A DNA stretch of 64,000 nt from Aeromonas rivipollensis (GCF_010974825.1 NZ_JAAILA010000012.1:62001-126000); one strand, 5' to 3'. Positions 30,441 through 39,737 are shown, counted from the first letter of the stretch. Program-made: numbers and translations. The notes: a model not told the origin generated them from the letters alone.

Positions 30441-31927
30441 CTTATTCTTATATCCGCCTATCTTCCCGCCAACAGATATCAGGGGACGGCCAGAGACGAC
30501 AGATTGAGGCCGCAGAGCTGTATTGCAAACAGAACAATCTAACCCTCTCCCCTAAATCATTCCGTGACCTTGGTATCTCTGCATATAAAGAGATAGATCG
30601 CCCTTCCCTATCTGACCTTCATGAATGTATTGCTAATGGCTCCATCCGAGCAGGTGATGTTGTCATCATTGAAAAGCTTGACCGTCTGAGTCGTCAGGGA
30701 ATCGATACAACGACGGAGATGCTCAAGTCCATACTTCGCCAAGGCGTCATCGTTGTGTCTCTCATGGATGGGTTGAGGCTGGATAGGAACTCACTGAACG
30801 ATCTAACTCTGGTGATCCGGATTGCCATCGCTGCCGACTTAGCCAACAAGGAATCGAGTGCTAAAAGTATACGAATCCAAGCCAATAAGGATTCGGTTAG
30901 GGACAAGATAAAAGCCGGTGAACCTGTCCCGATGAAGCTCCCCTTCTGGTTGAAGTTGGAAGGAAACAAGTTCACTTTTGATGATCGGAGATATATTTTA
31001 GACATCATCTTGGAGAGAAAGAGACAAGGTGAATCGCTGGCTAAGATCGCTGGTCATCTGAACAGCTCTAACATCCCCTCCCCCACGGTTAAGGGTGTAT
31101 GGAACCCAAGCACACTAAGAGACGTCATCGCTAACCCAATCTTGTTTGGTGCCTATCAACTGACAGTAAAGATCAACGGCAAGTATCAACCTACAGAGCT
31201 TGTGCAAGGTTACTTTCCAGCGGTAATTACATACTCTGAGTTTCTTGAGTTGAACAGTAAAGCCATGCAGCGTCCGGCAGGTGCCAGTGAGACGAACCAC
31301 ATTAGCGGACTCGTGTTCTGTGGGTGTTGTGGAAAGAGGATGGCGGCTAAGAGCAGGAAGAACAAGACAGCCAAGGTCACTTACTACTATTGCCGATATT
31401 CGTTGATTGAAAAATGTGAACATACGGCGCACGTTCGCGACTTACACAACGTCGTTATCTCTAACATTCATCACCTTGAAGTGAAGCAACTTAATAAACA
31501 AGATTCTGGTGAGGATGCACTTAGGATAAAACTTGCTCAAGTTGAAAAACGAATCTCTGATTTATCATCAGAACTTTCAAACGTTGAAAGCACTCTCCCA
31601 ATTTCCGCTGTTATGGCCTCTCTAACGTCCTTAGAGAAACAGAAGAAAGAGTTAATGGCGGATATTAAAGCTGTAGTTAGAATCGCTCCTGATGCAATAG
31701 AGACACTATTAGAGCATATTGATGACCCGAAGAAATTCAATATTGAGATTAAAAAAATAGTTGAGAGTATTGTTGTTAAACCGTTCGGTAATGGTCATAT
31801 CGTGAAGATATCGAGATTCGACAAGCATTCAATATCATTCCATACAAAGAGTATTTTCAAGGCAAGTGATTCAGAGAAGTTCAGTAAGATGGTAAATGAA
31901 ATTGCTGACTCTCTGGAAGAAGAATAA
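30404..31927 (+). CDS. int: Large serine recombinase (phage integrase)
   Basis: A 507-residue site-specific recombinase. The N-terminal resolvase domain has YIRLS with catalytic Ser20 and the Arg-rich EKLDRLSRQG; a Recombinase domain follows (about 180-290), then a zinc ribbon (CGCCGKRM with later YYYC and EKCEH) and a C-terminal coiled-coil region. Such enzymes integrate directionally without supercoiling and need a partner for excision; no excision factor was recognised. It starts 43 bp from the att core and overlaps the end of the hybrid DksA-like frame, so in the lysogen the host promoter can read into it. Confidence 0.95.
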   Translation: MDRTEQTADKSIAYSYIRLSSRQQISGDGQRRQIEAAELYCKQNNLTLSPKSFRDLGISAYKEIDRPSLSDLHECIANGSIRAGDVVIIEKLDRLSRQGIDTTTEMLKSILRQGVIVVSLMDGLRLDRNSLNDLTLVIRIAIAADLANKESSAKSIRIQANKDSVRDKIKAGEPVPMKLPFWLKLEGNKFTFDDRRYILDIILERKRQGESLAKIAGHLNSSNIPSPTVKGVWNPSTLRDVIANPILFGAYQLTVKINGKYQPTELVQGYFPAVITYSEFLELNSKAMQRPAGASETNHISGLVFCGCCGKRMAAKSRKNKTAKVTYYYCRYSLIEKCEHTAHVRDLHNVVISNIHHLEVKQLNKQDSGEDALRIKLAQVEKRISDLSSELSNVESTLPISAVMASLTSLEKQKKELMADIKAVVRIAPDAIETLLEHIDDPKKFNIEIKKIVESIVVKPFGNGHIVKISRFDKHSISFHTKSIFKASDSEKFSKMVNEIADSLEEE

Positions 31928-31930
31928 AAG

Positions 31931-31963
31931 AAAAGGGATCCCTAAATTAGGATCCCTTTTTCA
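31931..31963. terminator. Bidirectional terminator after int
   Basis: Stem AAAAGGGATCC/GGATCCCTTTT with an 8-nt loop and T-runs on both strands, between convergent int and the small membrane protein gene. Confidence 0.85.
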
Positions 31964-32010
31964 TTCCTTTAATGACCCCCAGATAGTTCTACTATCGAAA
32001 GGTTCAAATT

Positions 32011-32066
32011 GTCATTTAGCTTTTCTAATTGTGCATCTGTCATTTAGCTTTTCTAGTTGTGCGTCG
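32011..32066. repeat. 28-bp tandem duplication
   Basis: Two adjacent 28-bp units (32011-32038, 32039-32066) beginning GTCATTTAGCTTTTCTA and differing at about four positions. The unit length is not a multiple of three, so the duplication shifts the reading frame at the 3' end of the gene at 32012-32284. Confidence 0.9.
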
Positions 32067-32284
32067 GTTTTTTCTGCTTTTCGTTCCAAAACCAAAATCC
32101 GGTTATCATTACGACTTTCATTTACTTGGAGAGATTGAATATTCTGTTCGTGAGCACCAGAATAAGTTTCTAACTCCCCTATTTTGTAATTTGCGATGAC
32201 AGCCGCTGAAACGAATGTGAAAATCACACCACCAATTTTAACTGTATTACTTATAGCACTTATCTTCTTCTCCCAAAGATTCAT
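32012..32284 (-). CDS. Small phage membrane protein with coiled coil
   Basis: 90 residues: one hydrophobic segment (about 16-31, IGGVIFTFVSAAVIAN) then a charged coiled-coil tail. It ends inside a 28-bp tandem duplication; without the extra copy the protein would end NLNLSIVELSGGH instead of RCTIRKAK. It lies downstream of the tail fibre gene, a position where holins, spanin-like or fibre-associated proteins occur. Function not recognised. Confidence 0.6.
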   Translation of the reverse strand: MNLWEKKISAISNTVKIGGVIFTFVSAAVIANYKIGELETYSGAHEQNIQSLQVNESRNDNRILVLERKAEKTDAQLEKLNDRCTIRKAK

Positions 32285-32307
32285 TATATAACATCCTAAT
32301 AATTAGA

Positions 32308-32326
32308 GGGGTAGACTGTCTACCCC
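32308..32326 (-). terminator. Terminator downstream of the tail fibre gene
   Basis: Stem GGGGTAGA/TCTACCCC with a 3-nt loop followed by an AT-rich tract on the minus strand. Confidence 0.6.
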
Positions 32327-32343
32327 ATTCTATTTATTTAGTA

Positions 32344-34779
32344 TTATTTAGATTCAAGGGCGACTATGCGGGCCAGTAATTTAGCTACCTCTGCATCAAC
32401 ATAATCCTTGCGAGTGAGTGCGTTAACAGATGTATTTTGAGCAGATGATACCAATACAGAAGGAACTGTAAGATTACCAGTCATTGTATCGCCAGTTTTA
32501 GCAACCGCACCTACATCACCCGCCGTTGGATTGAAACCTTCGTGATATACCCGTTTATCCGCATTTGTTCCAAGATATATTTCACCAGATCCGGTGCCAC
32601 TAACAAGTAATCTAATTTTGTTTGTGCCAGCTCCATTTACACCAGAAGAATAATATAAGGAACCGTTATACAACTTTTCCCACACCCAAGCAGAAGAGTT
32701 GTGTTCACGCATATTACGAATATACAGAGCTTTCGTTGCATCTTTACCAATATGTGCAAGTTGGGCATTTACACTGGTATCAACAAAGCCTGGTGTGAGA
32801 GTGAGCTGACCCGACATACTATCACCAGCTTTATCGACCGCACCAAGATCTGCTGGTGTTGGTTTATCGTCACTTGTATATATCTTCTTCCAGTTACCTT
32901 GAGCGGCACCGTTTATTCCGGTTCTATGCCACAATTTACCGGTTCCTACATGTGTAACTGCAAACTGCGAAGACCAAATACCTTGCGCACCATTACTACC
33001 AGGATTAACAGCAAATCCATGACCATATTGAGTGACGTCCGGTGAGCTAAGAGCGTCTGGTGCAAAAGCAAAGTAGCCCGGCAACACGGCACTAGAAACC
33101 CCAAGGTCAGGAAGAAACGATCTGTTTCTCCAAAACGCTTCATCCGCATATGTTACTACTCTAGCAGTATTAACATAAAAACTCTTATTTGATTCTATAC
33201 GGTCCGATCTAAGAGCAAGTGTTGTGTTGTGGATGTAACTACTAAGTTGAATGTCGTTATTTGTTCCAGAACCTTTCCCAACATACCAATTATTAACACT
33301 ATTTTGTCTTCCAAGAATATACGACGGCGTATTAGCCGCAGGATCCAAATTAATACCAGCATTCGAATTTGTTATAGTCAACGCACCAGTCATTGTATCG
33401 CCAGTTTTATTAACCGCACCTACATAAGCAGGAGTTGGTTTATAAATTGATGTATATACTTGACCCCAATCACTCCAAGAAACGTTGTTGTTATAGCGAT
33501 TATATATCTTACCATCGGAGCTAAAAGCCAATTGATGGGCATATGTTCCAGTTTCCCAAGTTGATATATGAACAACTGAGTTAGCACTATTACTTGTGTT
33601 TGGTTTGTTGGTTGCAGCAGACCCAAAATGAGCCAACGACATAGTTTTTACAGGAACAGATATCGTGTTTAGATCTAACGAGTTTTCAATAGATGTTAGT
33701 CTTGGAGAATAGGCATCATGGAGTATTCTGTTTGACCCAATAGCCCAATAGTTATTACTATCATAATATCTAATACCGTTAGACCAGAGATAATCAGCTT
33801 CATTTGCTCGTCTTGGAACAATCTCAGAATAACCACTAGCATTACTACTCAATCTAAGTCCACTGAATGTGGATATTGTGTTTGCTGTGATGGACCCAGT
33901 AGAAAATATGTTTGATGCGTTTATATTGGCATTTACTGTCAGATTACCGGTCATAGTATCGCCAGTTTTAGCAACCGCACCTACGGCATCCGGTGTAGGA
34001 TTATATCCAGTATCATATACTCTGTTGCTACGGTTATAGTAACCACTTCCTTTATCGAAGTTTGCTATTACCGCAGTTTTTGTGTTTCCACCGTCTTGAC
34101 CGTTCACCTTGAAAACCGATGTTCCAAAGGTTACATCTGTTGCCGATGCGGTGACAGATACACCAACATCAACTCGGACATTTATTGGGAAAGCTCTGGT
34201 TTCAACATATGCAACAATGAAGTTCGTTGCGTTTTCGGTGCAGGACTGGAACGAATGTAATGATCTTTCTGCGAGGTCATGTATAGTGAAAAATCCGGTT
34301 GAATATGTGCTGGCATCACTCCATCCCGATGCACGAACAATACCATTGAATGAACAGTTGTTCATCGGTGCGGCGCCTACATCAGTCCGAGTGTTTATGT
34401 AAATCTCAGAGTTGCTTGCGCTTCCAAAATTAAACGATACCGGAATATATCCAGTCGCAGGTGCACCAGATGGTAAAGCAATAGTCAGGTCTTTCTTGCC
34501 AGACCCAGCAGCAGTTACAGTTGCTTCAACAAAGTCACGACGAGTAACGGAGTTTGCTTCAGCACCTTGTGCAGCAGTCAACAGAACCTTTGGAGTAGAC
34601 AAGTTCCCTGTCATTGTATCGCCAGCTTTATTCAATTTTAACGCATCTTGAGCATCAACATAATCCTTGCGGGTGGCGCTGGCTGCATTAGTTCCCTGCC
34701 CTTTATTCAATTTTATATCATAGGATGAATCTATCGTTTTACTTGATTTGATAATATCAAGTATTTTTTCCTTAGCCAT
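32344..34779 (-). CDS. Phage tail fibre (side fibre) protein
   Basis: An 811-residue fibre built from repeats. The motif (A/V)xxTGDTMTGxL occurs about six times along the protein, marking the short collagen-like or triple-beta phage-fibre repeats found in many tail fibres. The N- and C-terminal ends share the element TRKDYVDAE/Q. Receptor binding is probably in the poorly conserved segments between repeats. It ends the leftward late block and is preceded by a terminator plus CTAAATAAAGGAG leader. Confidence 0.85.
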   Translation of the reverse strand: MAKEKILDIIKSSKTIDSSYDIKLNKGQGTNAASATRKDYVDAQDALKLNKAGDTMTGNLSTPKVLLTAAQGAEANSVTRRDFVEATVTAAGSGKKDLTIALPSGAPATGYIPVSFNFGSASNSEIYINTRTDVGAAPMNNCSFNGIVRASGWSDASTYSTGFFTIHDLAERSLHSFQSCTENATNFIVAYVETRAFPINVRVDVGVSVTASATDVTFGTSVFKVNGQDGGNTKTAVIANFDKGSGYYNRSNRVYDTGYNPTPDAVGAVAKTGDTMTGNLTVNANINASNIFSTGSITANTISTFSGLRLSSNASGYSEIVPRRANEADYLWSNGIRYYDSNNYWAIGSNRILHDAYSPRLTSIENSLDLNTISVPVKTMSLAHFGSAATNKPNTSNSANSVVHISTWETGTYAHQLAFSSDGKIYNRYNNNVSWSDWGQVYTSIYKPTPAYVGAVNKTGDTMTGALTITNSNAGINLDPAANTPSYILGRQNSVNNWYVGKGSGTNNDIQLSSYIHNTTLALRSDRIESNKSFYVNTARVVTYADEAFWRNRSFLPDLGVSSAVLPGYFAFAPDALSSPDVTQYGHGFAVNPGSNGAQGIWSSQFAVTHVGTGKLWHRTGINGAAQGNWKKIYTSDDKPTPADLGAVDKAGDSMSGQLTLTPGFVDTSVNAQLAHIGKDATKALYIRNMREHNSSAWVWEKLYNGSLYYSSGVNGAGTNKIRLLVSGTGSGEIYLGTNADKRVYHEGFNPTAGDVGAVAKTGDTMTGNLTVPSVLVSSAQNTSVNALTRKDYVDAEVAKLLARIVALESK

Positions 34780-34834
34780 TTGTTAACCTCTTTATTTAAT
34801 TAGTTGCATCTCCTTTATTTAGGGTTGGAAATAA

Positions 34835-34857
34835 AAAAGGAGCCATAGGCCCCCTTT
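34835..34857 (-). terminator. Terminator upstream of the tail fibre gene
   Basis: On the minus strand AAAGGGGGCC-TAT-GGCTCCTTT followed by TTTATT, directly after the stop of the 34856 gene, then CTAAATAAAGGAG (34820-34808) leading into the fibre gene. Confidence 0.7.
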
Positions 34858-35146
34858 AGTCTTTGAAGAAATACTTACGTTTAAATAACGTCACGCCATT
34901 TACGTTAATTTCAAAATCCGTCTCAAACCTATGATCAAAAGTATTTGTTTGGAACCAAGCAATTGGTTTTTCGCCTTCAACTCTCACACCAAACTGGACA
35001 AGCGGATGAGGGAACTCAACCGGAAGGCTCGGCTTATACCAAGTCGGCGGTTTCATCTCATCATAAGGAGGGATTATTTCAGATGGTATTTCAACCTCTT
35101 TATATAACGTCACTCCCCTCTTTCGATAAATTATCTCTTGTATCAC
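34856..35146 (-). CDS. Phage protein of unknown function
   Basis: 96 residues, soluble, rich in Pro, Phe and Tyr (PPYDEMKPPTWYKPSLPVEF), no recognised domain. It belongs to the leftward tail block between the tape measure and fibre genes, so a small tail or fibre-attachment part is possible. Confidence 0.65.
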   Translation of the reverse strand: MIQEIIYRKRGVTLYKEVEIPSEIIPPYDEMKPPTWYKPSLPVEFPHPLVQFGVRVEGEKPIAWFQTNTFDHRFETDFEINVNGVTLFKRKYFFKD

Positions 35147-35159
35147 AATATACCCCTTA

Positions 35160-35423
35160 TTAAGCCCACAACTGGAATCCGGTAGGCACCGCTTTGATAC
35201 TCATTTCATATGCCTTACCAGATGCGAGAATCCATTCATCACCAAGGAAACGCCCCTGAACTACTTCATCCCTGTATTGCTTGGTCTCGTTTCTCCAATT
35301 CTGGATCAATGCATCACCGATACTAACGTTCTGTAGAATATGAACTTTTTGAGTGTGTGGTATTTGGGTAAGGGTTGCACCATTAAACCCCATTCTTGAT
35401 TGTGTAATAGTTACTCTCAACAT
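35160..35423 (-). CDS. Phage protein of unknown function
   Basis: 87 residues starting MLRVTITQSRMGFNG. ATG at 35423 is preceded by AAGGAAATCATA, a good ribosome site, and is preferred over the longer frame from 35462 that would overlap the previous gene. No domain recognised; tail-block position. Confidence 0.65.
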   Translation of the reverse strand: MLRVTITQSRMGFNGATLTQIPHTQKVHILQNVSIGDALIQNWRNETKQYRDEVVQGRFLGDEWILASGKAYEMSIKAVPTGFQLWA

Positions 35424-35433
35424 TATGATTTCC

Positions 35434-35832
35434 TTATGATTTTCTGCTTGCATCGAGGTCAATCGACCAGGAACCAGCTACGGGCGTAAATGCAGCCTCT
35501 GGATCTTTTTTGGACCAGAATTGCACGTCATAAAATCCAGTGGCTCGTTTATCCATACCATACGGGGCTGCTAAAGTTTCAGAAAGAGACCTGGTTAGAT
35601 TGAAATAACCTATCCCATTCTTAGCAGGACCAATCAAGATCCATGGAAGAGAGAAAACAATTGTAGGGTCGTCATGTTGATAACGGAACTGTATTACTAC
35701 TTCAAGGTCAGTGAAGTCAACTGGCACGACTAAACCAGTTTCTTCATCTTCATTCTCGAAAAACATCTGAATACGCTCACTATCCCCCCGTTTAAATGTA
35801 AGGTTTTCATTTACTGTTTGAACTTGTGCCAT
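35434..35832 (-). CDS. Phage protein, possible baseplate/fibre-associated
   Basis: 132 residues, beta-rich (FKRGDSERIQMFFENEDEET and DLEVVIQFRY early). The N-terminal style resembles small proteins preceding fibre genes in siphophages that adapt fibres to the tail. No motif proves this. It lies just after the tape measure gene. Confidence 0.6.
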   Translation of the reverse strand: MAQVQTVNENLTFKRGDSERIQMFFENEDEETGLVVPVDFTDLEVVIQFRYQHDDPTIVFSLPWILIGPAKNGIGYFNLTRSLSETLAAPYGMDKRATGFYDVQFWSKKDPEAAFTPVAGSWSIDLDASRKS

Positions 35833-35903
35833 ATTATTTAACCTCTAATGTTGTTGGGGCTCGATATGAACCCCATTTATTATATTTAGTTACCAGTTTC
35901 CTA

Positions 35904-38456
35904 TTAGTTACCTGTTTCCAAATTCGATTGGCGAACAGCACCGCTGATTATATCTCTGTGTTGGAGACACAGTTGAATGAAACGGGATTCGTCAGCAGAA
36001 TCAAGATTACCTTGGACGATAAAGTCAGAATTGATGACGGTTTCGCCATTACCACTTGATTTGTTGTTCTCAAGATATGACGTTAGATCCTTGTTCGCAG
36101 TAGGCTGGATCACCCTCTCCCCTTGCTTCAAGATATACGATCCAGTCTCTGATACTTCATCTGTTCCATCATGGAACTGCCCAAGAGTAACGGCGGCGGT
36201 AGAAGCAATTGCGCCACCATATTGACCTAATATCATTGCCTTCTCGCCCCAGTTTTCAGCCTTACCCCACTTCTCCCACATCTGAACACCGAGAGACGCA
36301 ATTGCAGAAGATTTCTCAAGAGCAAACAAAATCTTTTGTTGTTTTGAACCTTCCTTAGCAAGCTGGGAACTACCTCTGAACAATTCAGACATTAATCCGA
36401 GTTGTTCCATCACCATATCCCGTTTTGCTACCGTGACTTTTTGGTCGGATTCAACTAAAAGGCGATTTGCTTCATCCTTATCGATTAATCCTTGATCATA
36501 TTGTTGAAGTATAAGTTCACGTTCAAGTTCTGCATTCTCAAGTTTGCGTGTCGCTTCTGATGTAATATATTCATCGTCACGTTCTTGTTGATCTAACTTA
36601 TGATTTCTATCGAGTTCAGCAAGTTTATTATTCTTATCCTGTTCAGATAATACTTTGTTTCCTGTAGCCGATTGGTCAATCCGATAAGCTTCTTCAACCT
36701 TAGCCTTTTGGATTTCAAGCTCTATATCAGCTTGGGTCTTCGAATCGGTAGCAAATTGAAGTTCAAGATCGCGAATGCTTTGTTTCTTGTTATACGCTTC
36801 TGTTAATATCTTCTCTTCGGCGGCGGCTTTCTTCTTCTGGATTTCAAGTAATTTATCTTGAAGTTTCTGTTCTGCGATAATCTCTGCTTGGTCATACTCT
36901 GCTTTCGTCAAAGAACCATCTTTCAAGTAATCCTTGAGTTGGGCAATCATGACCTCATGAGCAGCCTTAGCGGATTCTTCCTCACTCTTAGCAAGGAATG
37001 CCTGAGCCTGTAACCGTTTCTTAGCGCCAGCCTCTGCTTTGTCTGTTGCCTCTTTCTGGTATGACGCAATTTGACCATTAACAACCTTTATAGATTCTGC
37101 GTTCTTAGATAGCAGATCCTTTTGGTTGGTAATTTGTCCTTCCAATGCCTTCTTAGTCTCCACCCCGATAGCATTTTGAAGTTGAGTTTCAAGCCGTCCT
37201 TGCTCTTTCAAAATATTGATGCGCTGTTCATTAAGTGTTTGGAGTTGTTGATTAGCTTCTTGTGCATTCTTAACACTTGGAGCAACAGCATTACCACCAG
37301 TTCCCTTACCTTCCGAGTTTATACGCTCCGCATTTTGGATATCAGAAGCTTTGATAACGTCATTTGCAAGTTTGGCGTTAGACTCTTCCATATATTGGTT
37401 ATACAGCTTATCAACCTTCTTCCAATACTCGTCGCCGAACGGTAAACCACTAACTTCACTGGTAGCCCTCGCCCTCGCATCAATTCTATTTTGAGCTTGT
37501 ATATCTTGGGCACTATCTAAGAAATCCTTAGAGTTACCAGAATTAATTTCCATTTTACCGTTAGTATAATCACCAATGATAGTTTGACGTTTAGAGCCCT
37601 CTGAAATGCCATATAACGCATCAGACGCCGCTTTGGTCATTCGGTTAGCCAATGTGATAAGGCCCCTGAAACTATTCGCCATAGCGGCGTTAAAGTTGTT
37701 TTGGAGCATTTCCATATTAGACTGTGTTGCTTGAATATCATTGGCGACTTGAGAGGAAAGAGTTGCACGGTTAACAGCATACGACTTAAGCATGTTATCC
37801 ATTTCACTTTCAGACATTCTAAGAATACCTGTCAGCTTTGAAGCATCAGAAGAAATACTCTCCATAACGAATGTGATCTGAGCTTGAGACGCGCCAACAT
37901 CGATAAGGTCTTGGTTAATCATCTTCAATGTATCAATTGCAGATAGCCCCCTGAAATCGTCAGCAGTTCGCTTAAGCTTACCTTGGATAGTATCAAAGTA
38001 ATCCATCATTGCACCGCCACCCGTGCTCAAATAATCACCAGTTCTATCGTTAACATCCTTGAGGATATCGGCGAATTTTTCAAAATCCATGCCAGTCGTT
38101 GATACAGCCAATCCATATTTGTTTATAGCTTCTACGCTCATGTTATTCTGTTTTGCGAGCGATTCCATTTTCTTCTGAGTTTCTAGAACTTGTTGACCCA
38201 TATTAGAAAGCTGTATACCGAGCCCAACGCTTGCACCACCAACAGCACCAATAGCTAACCCCACGGGACCAAGACGACCAAGGAAGCCGTTAATCGCGGC
38301 GCTGGGACTGTTAAACGCTGATGTTACTTTATCACCCATATCTTTTGCTTTCTGGCCCATGGAGTTCATGGATTTGTCGCCAGAATTCTTAGCTTTATTA
38401 ATTTCATCAATATACTTCTGCGTTTGGGCAGAAAGCACTACGTTGACACCTGCCAT
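35904..38456 (-). CDS. Tail tape measure protein
   Basis: 850 residues: N-terminal AQTQKYIDEINKAKNSGDKS, a Gly/Ala-rich hydrophobic segment (VGLAIGAVGGASVGLGI, about 67-83), then long helical, Lys/Glu/Gln-rich coiled-coil stretches across 330-660. This layout and its place after the G/GT chaperone genes identify the ruler of a non-contractile tail. By the family relation between protein and tail length it implies a tail of roughly 120-130 nm. Confidence 0.9.
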   Translation of the reverse strand: MAGVNVVLSAQTQKYIDEINKAKNSGDKSMNSMGQKAKDMGDKVTSAFNSPSAAINGFLGRLGPVGLAIGAVGGASVGLGIQLSNMGQQVLETQKKMESLAKQNNMSVEAINKYGLAVSTTGMDFEKFADILKDVNDRTGDYLSTGGGAMMDYFDTIQGKLKRTADDFRGLSAIDTLKMINQDLIDVGASQAQITFVMESISSDASKLTGILRMSESEMDNMLKSYAVNRATLSSQVANDIQATQSNMEMLQNNFNAAMANSFRGLITLANRMTKAASDALYGISEGSKRQTIIGDYTNGKMEINSGNSKDFLDSAQDIQAQNRIDARARATSEVSGLPFGDEYWKKVDKLYNQYMEESNAKLANDVIKASDIQNAERINSEGKGTGGNAVAPSVKNAQEANQQLQTLNEQRINILKEQGRLETQLQNAIGVETKKALEGQITNQKDLLSKNAESIKVVNGQIASYQKEATDKAEAGAKKRLQAQAFLAKSEEESAKAAHEVMIAQLKDYLKDGSLTKAEYDQAEIIAEQKLQDKLLEIQKKKAAAEEKILTEAYNKKQSIRDLELQFATDSKTQADIELEIQKAKVEEAYRIDQSATGNKVLSEQDKNNKLAELDRNHKLDQQERDDEYITSEATRKLENAELERELILQQYDQGLIDKDEANRLLVESDQKVTVAKRDMVMEQLGLMSELFRGSSQLAKEGSKQQKILFALEKSSAIASLGVQMWEKWGKAENWGEKAMILGQYGGAIASTAAVTLGQFHDGTDEVSETGSYILKQGERVIQPTANKDLTSYLENNKSSGNGETVINSDFIVQGNLDSADESRFIQLCLQHRDIISGAVRQSNLETGN

Positions 38457-38502
38457 TTTTAATCTCCTATTTAGTTATTCTCCTTTTATTTAGACAACAA
38501 AA

Positions 38503-38522
38503 AAGGAGCCCGAAGGCCCCTT
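38503..38522 (-). terminator. Terminator upstream of the tape measure gene
   Basis: On the minus strand AAGGGGCC-TTCG-GGCTCCTT then TTTTG, followed by TCTAAATAAAAGGAG before the tape measure start. Confidence 0.7.
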
Positions 38523-38543
38523 GTATATCTAACAGTTAAACTA

Positions 38544-38783
38544 TCAGTTCAACTTATCTTTAATCTCACGTAATTCAGTCAATACAGCTTCAAGGTTACT
38601 ATCCCGATCCTGATTACCCACAGCCCACACAAACCCAAGCCCGATTAGAGGACTAAGAATCATTGATATAATGAAGAAAAGTGTTGGGCTATGACCTCTA
38701 TAAGAAGCAGCCGTTGATATAATCACGCTTAGGGTGAACCATAGAAATGCGATAATGATCATTGAGAATGGGTCGATAAACAT
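38544..38783 (-). CDS. Small two-TM phage membrane protein
   Basis: 79 residues starting MFIDPFSMIIIAFLWFTLSV, with AAGGA upstream of the ATG at 38783; the longer frame from 38873 is not used. Two hydrophobic segments (about 7-26 and 37-57) and a charged C-terminus. It is inserted between the GT chaperone and tape measure genes, an unusual place for a membrane protein, and resembles small PLDc_N/phospholipase-leader-like or superinfection-exclusion proteins only in topology. Function unknown. Confidence 0.65.
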   Translation of the reverse strand: MFIDPFSMIIIAFLWFTLSVIISTAASYRGHSPTLFFIISMILSPLIGLGFVWAVGNQDRDSNLEAVLTELREIKDKLN

Positions 38784-38876
38784 AATTAATAGTCCTTGTT
38801 GTTTTATGGTATTTAGGTTGTATATGAACCACAGAATACACGGATCCGAACGAGGATCAACAAGAACAATCAAAAA

Positions 38877-39326
38877 TTACTGTTCATTATCAATCTGGGT
38901 ATCCCTTATCAAGCCGGAAAGCCGCTTGATTACATACATATCCCGCTCACTGGATGGCTTAGACAATTCAATATCAATTTCTTCCTTCATGAGTCGTAAG
39001 GTATCTTCAATCATGAAGCGATGACCGATAGTGGTCGCGAAACCAAGCTGTTTTATAGCCGTTTTAACGTGTTCGTTTTCCATGAACTCAGGTAATCCAT
39101 TACCAAGATACGGAAGAAGTTCATCCATCGTCTTGTAATCCTTCTTCTTGGTGACATTCTGGTTCCGCAGCAACTCAATCATGAATCCATCTCGAATGCT
39201 CTTGGCGCGTTCGGTGAAGGGACGAATGATGTTCATTGCTCGATACTGGTCGATGATTTCAATAGGCCATTCCTTGATCTCAAAGACTGGTATTTTTAAT
39301 GCAATAGACAGTTCGAAGATGAACAT
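38877..39326 (-). CDS. Tail assembly chaperone, T-like extension (made as -1 frameshift fusion)
   Basis: 149 residues from the first ATG, but the frame is open upstream to the A9 run at 39357-39365 of the preceding gene. A -1 shift there gives a continuous G-T fusion (after LKKK: AQELIIDSDEMFIFELSIAL). No convincing ribosome site precedes the ATG at 39326, which supports expression by frameshift. The position between tube and tape measure genes matches lambda G/GT, chaperones that load the tape measure. Confidence 0.8.
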   Translation of the reverse strand: MFIFELSIALKIPVFEIKEWPIEIIDQYRAMNIIRPFTERAKSIRDGFMIELLRNQNVTKKKDYKTMDELLPYLGNGLPEFMENEHVKTAIKQLGFATTIGHRFMIEDTLRLMKEEIDIELSKPSSERDMYVIKRLSGLIRDTQIDNEQ

Positions 39327-39343
39327 TTCATCACTATCAATAA

Positions 39344-39664
39344 TCAGCTCTTGTGCTTTTTTTTTAACTGTTCATCCCGAGCTTTGGGGCCAGACAGTTT
39401 AGCAATCTCGGTGGCAATGGTAGATATCGTTTCAAATGGAAGTTTATCGCCGATTTCAGCAAGGTCTGTATCTTCATGGAATACCATGGTTCCTTCTTCA
39501 GATTCACAAAGGCAATGGCGAATGATTATAAGTTGTCGAATGATATCGTTATTCTCATTTGCTATTGTGATTGCGAGATTGTAACTAATCTGCTTGTAAT
39601 ATACTGTTTCACCTTCCAGTTCGAAACTTAGTGGTTTCAATCCAAATTTATCTAAAAACTTCAT
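39344..39664 (-). CDS. Tail assembly chaperone, G-like
   Basis: 106 residues (MKFLDKFGLKPLSFELEGET start), mostly helical, acidic in the second half, directly downstream of the tail tube gene. The last codons read through A9 (QLKKKHKS-stop), giving the unshifted product; a minority of ribosomes would slip -1 into the next frame. AAGGAG lies upstream with a CTAAATA element. Confidence 0.8.
   Translation of the reverse strand: MKFLDKFGLKPLSFELEGETVYYKQISYNLAITIANENNDIIRQLIIIRHCLCESEEGTMVFHEDTDLAEIGDKLPFETISTIATEIAKLSGPKARDEQLKKKHKS
39357..39365 (-). other. Programmed -1 frameshift slippery site
   Basis: Nine consecutive A on the coding strand (contains A AAA AAA and A AAA AAG in the zero frame). 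The zero frame stops five codons later and the -1 frame is open into the T-like region. Confidence 0.75.
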
Positions 39665-39703
39665 TAATAATTCTCCTTTATGATTCTCTCCTTTATTTAG
39701 ACA

Positions 39704-39732
39704 ACAAAAAACCCTGCCAAAATGACAGGGTT
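39704..39732 (-). terminator. Terminator after the tail tube gene
   Basis: On the minus strand AACCCTG-loop-CAGGGTT followed by TTTTGTTG, just past the tube stop; then TCTAAATAAAGGAG. Confidence 0.75.
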
Positions 39733-39737
39733 AAACA

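Noticed and set aside
38544..38783. Holin call for the two-TM protein near the tape measure gene
   Set aside because: It is far from the endolysin, and a small one-TM gene beside the endolysin is a better holin candidate.
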